Shown here piece after piece: positions 1 through 8,034 of a stretch of 64,000 bases of DNA. The stretch is from assembly GCF_001269885.1 (NCBI RefSeq), contig NZ_LHVH01000018.1, positions 124,001-188,000 on the forward strand. The letters run 5' to 3'. How positions within the stretch are numbered: position 1 is the stretch's first letter; every line of letters starts with the position of its first letter. The position numbers and the translations under genes were made by a program. Under the pieces are notes generated by a model, which ran no database searches, was not told where the DNA came from, and was given only the letters and a program-made list of their open reading frames with translations. The DNA is from Pseudomonas kilonensis (GTDB lineage: Bacteria; Pseudomonadota; Gammaproteobacteria; Pseudomonadales; Pseudomonadaceae).

Positions 1-934
1 AGACGCACTCGACCTGTTGGCGCGCGATGATGATTTCGACGGCGTACTGATGGACTGTCAGATGCCGGTCATGGATGGTTATACCGCAACCCGCAGGATT
101 CGCGAGCAGTCGCGTTGGGCTGGGCTGCCAGTGATCGCCATGACCGCCGACGCCATGGCGGGCGACCGCGAGCGGGCCTTGGCCTGCGGCATGAACGACC
201 ATATCTCCAAACCGCTGAACGTCGAGGGCATGTTCGTCACCCTGGCCAAGTGGATTCACCCCAGGCCTGGTCGTACTGCCCATGTGACCGAAGTCTCACC
301 GCTCTCCAAAGTGGTCCCCATGGGGCTGCCCGTCGAACTTGCCGGTATTGATCTGGCGGCTGGCCTGGCCACCTGTATGGGCAAGGTCGAACTCTACCTG
401 CGCCTGCTGCGCAAGTTCGGCTCCAGCCAAGGTGCTTTCCGAACCGAGTTCTTGGCCGCACGAGGCGGCGAAGATCCTTCGGCGGCAACACGACTGGCCC
501 ATACCCTGCGTGGCACTGCGGGTAACATCGGTGCCAGGGCCGTTGCGGATGCTGCCATCGCCCTGGAGCAGGCTTGCCTGGCCGGCGCCCAGGAGCAGGT
601 CGTGGCTGCCGGGTTGTTGGCGGTGGAGCATTGCCTGAATCAGGTATTGGAAGGGCTGGCGGGGCTAGCGGACCCGCAGTCATTCAGCGAGCCGCTGCCC
701 GTGTCGCATTCAGACGCAGAGTTGCAGGCGCGGTTGGCCCAAGTCAGGGACTTGTTGGCCGAGAGTGACACGCAAGCGTTGACTGTCCTGCACCCGTTAC
801 CGGGGCTGACGTCAGATCCCAGGTTGGCCGAGCAGTTGCGTCGGGTCGTCCAGCATGCCGAGCGCTTCGATTTCGACCAGGCGCTGGAACTGCTGGAAAA
901 CCTGACCGGATTGAGTCAAAAGGCCGCGAGGTGA
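1..934 (+). CDS. Hybrid sensor kinase, C-terminal receiver + HPt fragment (5' end outside window)
   Basis: The reading frame is open from the first bases, so this is the 3' end of a longer gene. The visible part begins inside a receiver domain: the phosphoacceptor Asp lies in LMDCQMPVMDG and the conserved Lys in ISKPL, about 50 residues later. An HPt domain follows, with its phosphorylatable His in LAHTLRGTAGNIGA. A receiver followed by HPt is the C-terminal arrangement of tripartite hybrid histidine kinases of the BarA/EvgS type, which relay phosphate His-Asp-His to a separate response regulator. The kinase core and sensor are upstream of the window, so the signal and partner cannot be named. 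The stop is followed after about 40 bp by a convergent gene. Confidence 0.85.
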   Translation, partial: DALDLLARDDDFDGVLMDCQMPVMDGYTATRRIREQSRWAGLPVIAMTADAMAGDRERALACGMNDHISKPLNVEGMFVTLAKWIHPRPGRTAHVTEVSPLSKVVPMGLPVELAGIDLAAGLATCMGKVELYLRLLRKFGSSQGAFRTEFLAARGGEDPSAATRLAHTLRGTAGNIGARAVADAAIALEQACLAGAQEQVVAAGLLAVEHCLNQVLEGLAGLADPQSFSEPLPVSHSDAELQARLAQVRDLLAESDTQALTVLHPLPGLTSDPRLAEQLRRVVQHAERFDFDQALELLENLTGLSQKAAR

Positions 935-977
935 TGACGTCGGAAGCGTTCAGGCATGAGGCGATCCTGCTGTCGCT

Positions 978-1433
978 TTACGATTCGCCGGCAACAAGTC
1001 TCAACTTGTGGCAGTCAAACGGTCCAAGTATTTCGCCACTCGCCGAACGTACCTCCATCGGCATGAGGGCCTGCCCGGATGTGTTGTCCAACAGCACGGA
1101 ACGCGTTTCTCCCGGCTCGAACAGGAAGCGTTCGCCCCACTGTCGCAGGCTGACCACGACCGGAAAGATTTCCCGGCCTTTGTCCGTCAGGACGTACTCC
1201 TTGTAGGCGCTTCCATCGGACGCGGGTCGAACGTCGAACACACCGACCTCGACCAACGCTTTGAGTCGCGAAGCCAGAATGTTCTTGGCCACGCCCAGGC
1301 TCTTCTGAAATTCGCTGAAGCGGCGAATGTCGTCGAATGCGTCGCGGATGATCATGAGCGACCAGCGATCGCCAATCACGTCCAGTGTCCTGGCTACCGG
1401 GCATTCGCTGTTTTGCGGTGAAGCGTTTTCCAT
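978..1433 (-). CDS. HxlR-family transcriptional regulator
   Basis: This is a 151-residue winged-helix protein of the HxlR (MarR-like) family. It has the family's N-terminal Cys (CPVARTLDVIGDRWSL), then the helix-turn-helix segment RRFSEFQKSLGVAKNILASR and the wing ending in KEYVLTDKGRE. The frame is open to 1487, but I prefer the Met at 1433 because AGAAGG stands just upstream and HxlR proteins begin shortly before the Cys. It is divergent from the MFS gene at 1745, and the interval holds repeated AATTGAAACC motifs, so it probably controls that transporter and itself. HxlR proteins respond to electrophiles, quinones or other small molecules; the inducer here is unknown. Confidence 0.85.
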   Translation of the reverse strand: MENASPQNSECPVARTLDVIGDRWSLMIIRDAFDDIRRFSEFQKSLGVAKNILASRLKALVEVGVFDVRPASDGSAYKEYVLTDKGREIFPVVVSLRQWGERFLFEPGETRSVLLDNTSGQALMPMEVRSASGEILGPFDCHKLRLVAGES

Positions 1434-1486
1434 TTTATTGACCTTCTGAAAAAGGATCGCAAGTCCGGTCGATGTCTGTGGTTGCA

Positions 1487-1535
1487 AATTGAAACCTGAT
1501 CGGGTGACAATCCAGTCAGGTTTTTAATTGAAACC
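1487..1535. promoter_or_regulatory. Candidate HxlR operator (direct and inverted repeats)
   Basis: AATTGAAACC occurs twice in direct orientation, at 1487-1496 and 1526-1535. Overlapping it is an inverted repeat, AAACCTGA at 1492 and TCAGGTTT at 1516. The site sits between the HxlR start (1433) and the MFS start, where an operator is expected. The assignment is inferred from position and symmetry only. Confidence 0.45.
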
Positions 1536-1630
1536 AGTTTAGCGCCAAGGAGGCGTGCATGACAGCAGATGCCGACTGTTTCACCCAGCAGCCTTCGGGA
1601 AATCACCCTGGTGGGGGCACGTGCTCCCGC

Positions 1631-1729
1631 GTAGGAGCTGTCGAGCGAAGCGAGGCTGCGATCTTTCCCCAGGCACATGAATCCCAAGGGAAAGATCAAA
1701 AGATCGCAGCCTTCGGCAGCTCCTGCAGG
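1631..1729. repeat. Intergenic palindromic repeat, GTAGGAGCTG family, copy 1
   Basis: This is an imperfect palindrome of about 100 bp. It opens with GTAGGAGCTGTCGAGCGAAG, has GCTGCGATCTTT and AAGATCGCAGC as inner inverted arms, and closes with CAGCTCCTGCAGG. Related copies are at 7826 and 17684. It lies between the HxlR and MFS genes; an open frame that runs through it is spurious coding. Confidence 0.8.
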
Positions 1730-1744
1730 GGGGCAACGGGTTCT

Positions 1745-2986
1745 TTGAATGAACAGCATTACCCAGGGCTTTCGCCGGCGCTCACACTACTGTTTTCCGT
1801 GACCTGTGCATTGGCCGTCGCCAATGTCTACTTTGCCCAGCCCTTGCTCGCCTCAATGGCCGAAAGCCTGGGCGTTGCTTCAGGATTGATCGGGGTGGTG
1901 GTCACGGCCACTCAGGTGGGGTACGCGCTGGGGTTGCTGTTCATCGTCCCGTTGGGGGACAAGGTCAACCGTAAACGGCTGGTTTTCGCGCAATTGGTGT
2001 TGTCCGCGCTTGTGCTGGCGGCCGTCGGCGCAGCGCGGCACTGGTTGGCTTTGTTGGGTGCGATGATCGTGATGGGCTTGCTGGCGGTGGTTGTCCAGGT
2101 GCTGGTGGCCTATGCCGCCGTGCTGTCCTCGCCCTCCCAGCGTGGACAGGCCGTGGGAACCGTCACCAGTGGCGTTGTCCTGGGTATTCTCCTGGCCCGG
2201 TTTACCTCTGGAGTGATTGCCGATCTGGCGGGCTGGCGCGGGGTTTATTTCGTTTCCGCGGGATTGATGCTGACCATCGCGGCGGTGTTCTGGGCAGTGG
2301 TGCCTGCTGCCGTGTCGCCACCTGACCGGCAGCCTTACCGGGCGCTCATCCGGTCGCTGTTCAAACTGTTCATGAGCGAGCCGGTGCTACGGATCAGGGG
2401 GCTGCTGGCCTTGCTGATCTTTGCCGCGTTTTCGGTGTTATGGACCGCCATGGTGCTGCCGTTGAGCGCCGCGCCGCTGTCGCTTTCACACACGGCCATC
2501 GGCCTGTTTGGCCTGGCCGGCGTCGCCGGGGCCCTGGCAGCCAGAAGGGCCGGTCGGTGGGCCGATCAAGGCTTTGGACAACGCGTTACCGGCTGGTCGC
2601 TGGGGCTCCTGACGTTTTCCTGGCTGCCTATCGCGTTTACCGAGACCTCCCTGATCGCACTGGTGTGCGGCGTGGTGTTGCTCGACTTCGCGGTGCAAGC
2701 CGTGCATGTCACCAACCAGAGCTTGATCTTCGCGGCACGGCCCGACGCGCAAAGTCGCATGGTCGGGGCTTATATGTGCTTCTACTCGGTGGGCAGCGCA
2801 CTGGGCGCGGTGGCCGCGACCCAGGTCTATGCGCTGTGGGGCTGGATGGCGGTCAGCTTGCTAGGCGCCTTGATCAGCTTCGCCGCGTTGGCGGTGTGGA
2901 GGCTCTCGCTTCATTGCGGCCACTGCTCAAGCAGGATCGAGACAAACTTCTCCGCAGCCGGGGAGAGCGATGCGCCCCGGCGGTAG
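1745..2986 (+). CDS. MFS efflux transporter (DHA-type)
   Basis: This is a hydrophobic protein of about 413 residues with some twelve membrane segments. The N-terminal half has the pattern VANVYFAQPLL and the loop 2-3 signature GDKVNRKRL typical of drug/H+ antiporters of the arabinose-efflux-permease group. The frame is open from 1559, but that extension reads through a palindromic intergenic repeat. The start I choose is the TTG at 1745, preceded by an AGGGGGG run, giving a normal length for the family. It is divergent from an HxlR gene that probably regulates it. The last 76 bp overlap the 3' end of the convergent LysR gene, so about 25 C-terminal residues are antisense to coding sequence. 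Substrate unknown. Confidence 0.75.
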   Translation: MNEQHYPGLSPALTLLFSVTCALAVANVYFAQPLLASMAESLGVASGLIGVVVTATQVGYALGLLFIVPLGDKVNRKRLVFAQLVLSALVLAAVGAARHWLALLGAMIVMGLLAVVVQVLVAYAAVLSSPSQRGQAVGTVTSGVVLGILLARFTSGVIADLAGWRGVYFVSAGLMLTIAAVFWAVVPAAVSPPDRQPYRALIRSLFKLFMSEPVLRIRGLLALLIFAAFSVLWTAMVLPLSAAPLSLSHTAIGLFGLAGVAGALAARRAGRWADQGFGQRVTGWSLGLLTFSWLPIAFTETSLIALVCGVVLLDFAVQAVHVTNQSLIFAARPDAQSRMVGAYMCFYSVGSALGAVAATQVYALWGWMAVSLLGALISFAALAVWRLSLHCGHCSSRIETNFSAAGESDAPRR

Positions 2987-3801
2987 ACCAGGCCCAGCGA
3001 GCGGTTTACCACAGGCTCGATCAGCGGCACGCTGACCAGCGTTGGATGATCCCCGGCCGGCATAGCCAGGCTGGGCATCGCCGACACACCGAGGCCGGCC
3101 TCGACCAATCCCAGCGACGTCGACAAGTGCTGCACTTCGTAAAACCATTGCGGGCGCCAGCTCAGGCCCGACAGCGCGTGATCCAGCAGCATGCGGTTGC
3201 CGCTCAGGCGACCGACGCCGATCAGCCGATAATCACTGAGTTCCGACCAGGTAACCGCACTGCGTTCAGCCAGTTCATGATCGCGCCGGCAGGCCAGCAC
3301 AAAGGGTTCGTTGACCAGGGGTACGAACTCGATGTCCGGGTGCTGGCCGCTCATCATGTTGATGCCGAAGTCGGCTTCGCCGCGCAGTACCGCTTCGAGC
3401 CCTTCGTTGGCGCTGAGGTCGAGCAGGCGGATGCGGATTTTCGGGTAGCGCTCGTTATAGAGGCGAATCACCGAAGGCAGGAAATAGAACGCTGCCGTGG
3501 GAATGCACGCCAAGGTCACCCGGCCGATCTGTCGCTCCGCCAGCTCGCGGATGTTGAGAATCGAGTCGTCGAAATCATCCAGCAGGCGCCGCGCCTTGGG
3601 CAGGAAGTCACGGCCGACACTCGTCAGGCTGACCTTTCGGGTGGTGCGATCGAGCAAAGCGGTTCCCAAGCCTTCCTCGAGTTTTTTCATCCGTCGACTC
3701 AAGGCCGGTTGCGACAGATGCAGCGCGTCGGCGGCTTCGTGGAAGCTGCCGAGTTCGGCGATTTTCACGAAAGATCGTATGTCCTGGAGCTCATATTCCA
3801 T
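2911..3801 (-). CDS. LysR-family regulator of the adjacent tautomerase/transport operon
   Basis: A 296-residue LysR-type regulator. The N-terminal winged helix reads IRSFVKIAELGSFHEAADAL followed by HLSQPALSRRMKKLE, and a periplasmic-binding-like effector domain follows from about residue 90. It is divergent from the GalD-like tautomerase gene, with a 168-bp AT-rich gap, which is the usual arrangement for a LysR activator and its target. In P. putida the galD cluster has a LysR regulator, GalR; that this is its counterpart is inference. Its 3' end overlaps the convergent MFS gene by 76 bp. The inducer is probably a tri- or dicarboxylate made or used by the neighbouring genes. Confidence 0.85.
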   Translation of the reverse strand: MEYELQDIRSFVKIAELGSFHEAADALHLSQPALSRRMKKLEEGLGTALLDRTTRKVSLTSVGRDFLPKARRLLDDFDDSILNIRELAERQIGRVTLACIPTAAFYFLPSVIRLYNERYPKIRIRLLDLSANEGLEAVLRGEADFGINMMSGQHPDIEFVPLVNEPFVLACRRDHELAERSAVTWSELSDYRLIGVGRLSGNRMLLDHALSGLSWRPQWFYEVQHLSTSLGLVEAGLGVSAMPSLAMPAGDHPTLVSVPLIEPVVNRSLGLVYRRGASLSPAAEKFVSILLEQWPQ

Positions 3802-3969
3802 GTTTTATCTCACCAAGAAGGGGCACGGCGCCGCACAATCATCGTAATTTAATTCATTTGTGAAACGCAATAATCACTCCGATCTTTGCATTGGAAACAC
3901 TTTTTAAACCCTGCCACTCTTGTGCCTAGAACATCAATTATCCAGATTGATCAACAAGAGTTAATGTTC

Positions 3970-5052
3970 ATGAAGCGAATTCCTTGTGTGCTGATGCGCG
4001 GCGGTACGTCAAAAGGCCCGGTGTTTCTCGCCTGGGATCTGCCGGTCGCCATCGCCGAACGTGACGAATTGCTGATCAACCTGATGGGTTCCGGCCACGA
4101 ACTGGAAATCGACGGCATCGGCGGCGGCAGCCCACAGACCAGCAAAGTGGCAATCGTCAGTCCATCGTTGCACCCGGAAGCCGACGTCGATTATCTGTTC
4201 GTCCAAGTCATGGTTTCCCAGCGTCGGGTCGACACCGCGCCCAACTGCGGCAACATGCTCTGCGCCGTCGGCCCGTTCGCCATCGAGCAGGGGCTGGTCA
4301 AGGCTACCGGCGATCTGACCCGGGTGCGCATTCGCAACCTCAATACCGGGACTTTCGTGAATTCCGAGGTGCAAACCCCGGAAGGCAAGGTCAGCTATGA
4401 AGGCGACACCGCCATCGACGGCGTGCCCGGCACGGCCGCTCCGGTGCAACTGACCTTCCTCGATGCCGCGGGCAGCAAGACGGGGAAGCTCTTCCCGACC
4501 GGGCAACCCCTGGACATGATCGACGGCATTGCGGTGACGTGCATCGACATGGCGATGCCGATGCTGATCGTCGAGGCCAGCCAACTGGGCAAGCGCGGTG
4601 ACGAAAGCCCCGCTGAATTGGACGCCGACAAGGCGTTCATGCAGCGCCTGGAGTCCTTGCGGCTCAAAGCCGGCCTGGCGATGGGCCTGGGTGACGTCAG
4701 CGACATGGTGATCCCCAAGCCGGTCCTGGTGTCGCCGGCCAAGTCTGGCGGGACCCTCCAGGTGCGCTACTTCATGCCGCACAACTGTCACCGCGCCTTG
4801 GCAATCACCGGCTCTATCGGCCTGGCGACGGCTTGCGTGACCAACGGCAGTGTCGCGGCCAACCTGATCGGTGGCGGCAGCGAGCCACGTTTGCAGCAGG
4901 TTCGCATCGAGCACCCCAGCGGCGGTATCGATGTGGTGTTGTCCTACACCGGCGAAAAGGGTGAGACCATTCGAGCCTCGGTGGTACGCACCGCCCGCCG
5001 ACTTTTCTCTGGTTTCGTCTACGCCACGGTTTCCCGGCGCCTGGCCGGATAG
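3970..5052 (+). CDS. PrpF-family isomerase, 4-oxalomesaconate tautomerase-like
   Basis: The 360-residue product begins MKRIPCVLMRGGTSKG, the start typical of PrpF/GalD proteins of the diaminopimelate-epimerase fold. It also has GIGGGSPQTSKVAIV and TAPNCGNMLCAVGPFA, whose Cys lies in the active site of this fold. GalD of P. putida converts the keto to the enol form of 4-oxalomesaconate in gallate degradation; PrpF isomerises aconitate. The in-frame ATG at 3964 is too close to AAGAG, so 3970 is preferred. The gene heads an operon with a CitMHS transporter and a porin. No gallate dioxygenase, hydratase or aldolase gene is present, so the substrate may be a different unsaturated tricarboxylate such as aconitate. 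Confidence 0.8.
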   Translation: MKRIPCVLMRGGTSKGPVFLAWDLPVAIAERDELLINLMGSGHELEIDGIGGGSPQTSKVAIVSPSLHPEADVDYLFVQVMVSQRRVDTAPNCGNMLCAVGPFAIEQGLVKATGDLTRVRIRNLNTGTFVNSEVQTPEGKVSYEGDTAIDGVPGTAAPVQLTFLDAAGSKTGKLFPTGQPLDMIDGIAVTCIDMAMPMLIVEASQLGKRGDESPAELDADKAFMQRLESLRLKAGLAMGLGDVSDMVIPKPVLVSPAKSGGTLQVRYFMPHNCHRALAITGSIGLATACVTNGSVAANLIGGGSEPRLQQVRIEHPSGGIDVVLSYTGEKGETIRASVVRTARRLFSGFVYATVSRRLAG

Positions 5053-5107
5053 CCAGGCAGACCTCGTCATTGCATCAGCGACTCAATAACAACAAGAGAT
5101 CTGACAT

Positions 5108-6412
5108 ATGCTCGCTTTACTTGGCTTGGCCATGGTGGTGGTCTTCACCTTCCTGATAATGACCAAACGGCTGTCGCCGATCGTCGCCCTGACGGTGGTG
5201 CCCATCGTCTTTGCCGTGCTCGGCGGCTTTGGCGGGACCACCGGCAAGATGATGCTGGATGGCCTGAAGATGGTCGCGCCGTCAGCGGCACTGCTGTTGT
5301 TCGCGATCCTGTTTTTCGGCCTGATGATCGACGCCGGTCTGTTCGACCCGCTGATCCGCAAGATCCTCAAGCGGGTCAATGGCGACCCGATGAAGATCGC
5401 CGTGGGCACGGCGCTGCTGTCGCTGTTGGTGGCGCTGGACGGTGACGGCACGACGACGTACATGATCACCTGTGCCGCGATGCTACCGCTGTATAAGCGC
5501 ATCGGCATGAACCCGATGATCCTGGCGACCGTTTCCATGCTCTCCTTGAGCATCATGAGTGGCATGACCCCTTGGGGCGGCCCGGCGACCCGGGCGATCG
5601 CAGCGCTGGGCCTGGATGCCGGTGAGTACTTCGTGCCGTTGCTGCCGACCATGATCGGTGGGGCCGCATGGGTGGTGTTCACGGCGTTCCTGTTGGGCCG
5701 TGCCGAGCGCAAGCGCATCGGCAACGTCCAACTGCAAAGCGGCGGCGGCAACTGCTATATCAACGCGATCATGGAAGACACGCCACACAAGCGTCCGAAA
5801 CTGGCCTACGTCAACCTGCTGTTGGTGGTCGCGGTGATGGTCGCGCTGGTGATGGGGCTCATGCATTCGGCGATCCTGTTCCTGATTGGTTTCGTCCTGG
5901 CGCTGATGATCAACTATCCGCAGCTGGATATTCAGAAGGAGCGCATTCTCGCCCACTCGGGCAACGCCATGACCGTGGTCCTGCTGGTGTTTGCCGCGGG
6001 CATCTTCGCCGGGATTTTCTCCGGGACGAAAATGGTCGATGCGTTGGCACAAACCCTGGTCGACTGGATTCCGCCTTCCTGGGGTCATCTGTTCCCGCTG
6101 GTGGTGGCGATTACCAGCATGCCGCTGACGTTCGTCTTGTCCAACGATGCCTACTACTTCGGTGTCGTGCCGATCCTGGCCAACGCCGCGGCGGCCTATG
6201 GCATTGATCCGGTCGAGATTGCCCGGGCGTCCATTCTCGGCCAGCCGGTGCACCTGATGAGCCCGCTGGTGGCCTCGACCTTGTTGCTGGTGGGCATGGT
6301 CGACCGCGACCTGGGCGACTTCCAGAAAGCCACCGTCAAATGGGCGGTGCTCACGTCCCTGGTGATTACCGCGCTGGCCCTGCTGACCGGGGCACTGACG
6401 CTGTTTTCCTGA
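5108..6412 (+). CDS. CitMHS-family citrate/tricarboxylate:cation symporter
   Basis: A 434-residue inner-membrane protein with about twelve helices. It carries features of the CitM/CitH/CitN family: ALDGDGTTTYMITCAAMLPLY in the first half, the conserved MTPWGGPATR loop, and LSNDAYYFGVVPIL in the second half. Family members import citrate, usually as a metal-citrate complex, with protons. The gene starts 55 bp after the tautomerase and is followed by a porin on the same strand. The three together suggest uptake across both membranes of a citrate-like acid that the tautomerase then isomerises. Confidence 0.88.
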   Translation: MLALLGLAMVVVFTFLIMTKRLSPIVALTVVPIVFAVLGGFGGTTGKMMLDGLKMVAPSAALLLFAILFFGLMIDAGLFDPLIRKILKRVNGDPMKIAVGTALLSLLVALDGDGTTTYMITCAAMLPLYKRIGMNPMILATVSMLSLSIMSGMTPWGGPATRAIAALGLDAGEYFVPLLPTMIGGAAWVVFTAFLLGRAERKRIGNVQLQSGGGNCYINAIMEDTPHKRPKLAYVNLLLVVAVMVALVMGLMHSAILFLIGFVLALMINYPQLDIQKERILAHSGNAMTVVLLVFAAGIFAGIFSGTKMVDALAQTLVDWIPPSWGHLFPLVVAITSMPLTFVLSNDAYYFGVVPILANAAAAYGIDPVEIARASILGQPVHLMSPLVASTLLLVGMVDRDLGDFQKATVKWAVLTSLVITALALLTGALTLFS

Positions 6413-6507
6413 TTCACCCGACACACTTTAGCTTCCCTGCCAGACATGCCCTCGCAAGCGGGTGTGCGCTGGCTTGCACGCCCAATAACAACAACGAGTA
6501 GCTCGAC

Positions 6508-7761
6508 ATGACCACTTTGCTTACCCGCGGGGCTTTGTTTCCAATCCTTGGGCTGCTGCCCCTGGCCTCGGCCAGCGCCGAAGGTTTCATCGACGACAGC
6601 AAGCTCAAGCTGCAATTGCGCAACGTTTACTTCAACGAAAATTTTCGCGATGAGCACGGTATGAGCGCACGGGCGGCGAGGACCGCCAAGAGTGAGCGCA
6701 CCGAATGGGCCCAAGGCTTCCTGCTGGATTACCAATCGGGCTTTACGCCGGGCACCATTGGCTTTGGGGTCGATGCCCTGGGCCTGCTCGGGGTCAAGCT
6801 CGATTCCGGGCGTGGTCGCAGCGGCACCGGCCTGCTGCCAGTGCATGACGACGGTCGCGCCGCCGACGAGTTCGCCAGCGCAGGGATGACCGCCAAGGCC
6901 AGGATAGCCAAGACCACGCTCAAATACGGCACCTTGCTGCCCAAGACTCCGGTGCTGGTCTACAACGATGCGCGGCTGTTGCCCCAGACTTACCAGGGCA
7001 CCCAGATCAGCAGCACTGACATCGACAACCTCACCGTCACCGGTGGGCATCTGGAACGTTTCAAGCTGCGCGATTCGAGCGACAGCATGCCCATCGTGCC
7101 CGATGGCTACGGCGGCGATAAGTCCGGTGACTTCAGCTATGCCGGTGCCGACTACAAGTTGGGTAAAAACATCCGTCTGAGCTACTTCTATGGTGAGCTG
7201 GAGAATTTCTATCGACAGAATTTTGCCGGCATCCAGCATGATCTGCCCTTGGGCGCTGGGGTATTGACCAGCGACCTGCGCTACTTCAACAGCGTCGATT
7301 CGGGTTCGGCCTATGGCGGCAAAATCGACAACGACATGCTCAGCGGATCGCTGTCCTACGCCGTTGTCGGCCACACACTGAGCGCCGGCTATCAAACCCT
7401 CAGTGGCGAGGCGGGCCTGCCTTATGTCAGCGGCGCCACGGTGTACTCCTTCAGCAACGTCGGGATCGGCAAGTTCATCGAGGAAGACGAGAAGACCTGG
7501 ATGCTCGGGTACGGCTACGACTTCGCTCGCCTCGGTGTGCCCGGCCTGACATTTTCCACCCGCTACCTGAGCGGCAACGACGGCAAGTCCAACACCACGG
7601 TCAAAGAGTGGGAGCGAGACGCAGAGATCGCTTATGTGGTGCAGCAGGGCACGTTCAAGGGGCTGGGGGTGAAGCTGCGTAACTATGTCTATCGCTCGGA
7701 CTTTTCCCGTGGCCGTGACAGCAACCGGGTCTACTTTACCTACGATGTCGCCCTTTGGTAG
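6508..7761 (+). CDS. OprD-family outer-membrane porin
   Basis: The 417-residue protein has a signal peptide ending near ASASAEG and then alternating beta-barrel sequence. OprD-family features are FIDDSKLKLQLRNVYFNENF near the N-terminus, EWAQGFLLDYQSGFTPG, and a final strand ending VYFTYDVALW with aromatic Trp last. OprD proteins are substrate-specific 18-strand channels for carboxylates or basic amino acids. Its place behind a CitMHS transporter and a PrpF-like isomerase suggests a tricarboxylate channel comparable to OpdH, but the subtype cannot be fixed by eye. Confidence 0.88.
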   Translation: MTTLLTRGALFPILGLLPLASASAEGFIDDSKLKLQLRNVYFNENFRDEHGMSARAARTAKSERTEWAQGFLLDYQSGFTPGTIGFGVDALGLLGVKLDSGRGRSGTGLLPVHDDGRAADEFASAGMTAKARIAKTTLKYGTLLPKTPVLVYNDARLLPQTYQGTQISSTDIDNLTVTGGHLERFKLRDSSDSMPIVPDGYGGDKSGDFSYAGADYKLGKNIRLSYFYGELENFYRQNFAGIQHDLPLGAGVLTSDLRYFNSVDSGSAYGGKIDNDMLSGSLSYAVVGHTLSAGYQTLSGEAGLPYVSGATVYSFSNVGIGKFIEEDEKTWMLGYGYDFARLGVPGLTFSTRYLSGNDGKSNTTVKEWERDAEIAYVVQQGTFKGLGVKLRNYVYRSDFSRGRDSNRVYFTYDVALW

Positions 7762-7799
7762 GGCATGCGGTTCACCTAAGAAACAACGATGGACCTGTG

Positions 7800-7948
7800 G
7801 CCAGAGATTGCTCCCGCTCGGCTCTGTAGGAGCTGGCGAAGCCTGCGATCTTTTGATCTTTCGCTTGAGATTCAAGTGCTTCTGGAAAGATCGCAGCCTC
7901 GCTTCGCTCGACAGCTCCTACAGGCGCGACCCAGCGGGAGCAATCTCT
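7800..7948. repeat. Intergenic palindromic repeat, GTAGGAGCTG family, copy 2
   Basis: The core runs from GTAGGAGCTGGCGAAGCC at 7826 to GACAGCTCCTACAG at 7923. Outer inverted arms CCAGAGATTGCTCCCGCT and AGCGGGAGCAATCTCTGG extend the symmetry to about 150 bp. It fills most of the gap between the porin and the next MFS gene. Confidence 0.8.
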
Positions 7949-8034
7949 GGCGACGGTCTTCTCAGTGGCTCGGTTCGATGCTTTGCGACATCATGGCGTC
8001 AATTTTCTTTGGGGCAATGCCCGTCGAGGCCGCT

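Noticed and set aside
1559..1744. N-terminal extension of the MFS protein
   Set aside because: The codons read through the palindromic repeat at 1631-1729, and the resulting peptide is unlike any MFS N-terminus.
5483..6424. Long minus-strand open frame opposite the CitMHS gene
   Set aside because: Rich in His, Gln and Arg without any domain pattern; it is the antisense shadow of a well-supported transporter gene, as often seen in GC-rich DNA.
6196..7875. 559-codon minus-strand frame opposite the porin
   Set aside because: It runs through the porin, an intergenic repeat and the end of the transporter gene; no domain pattern, so a shadow.
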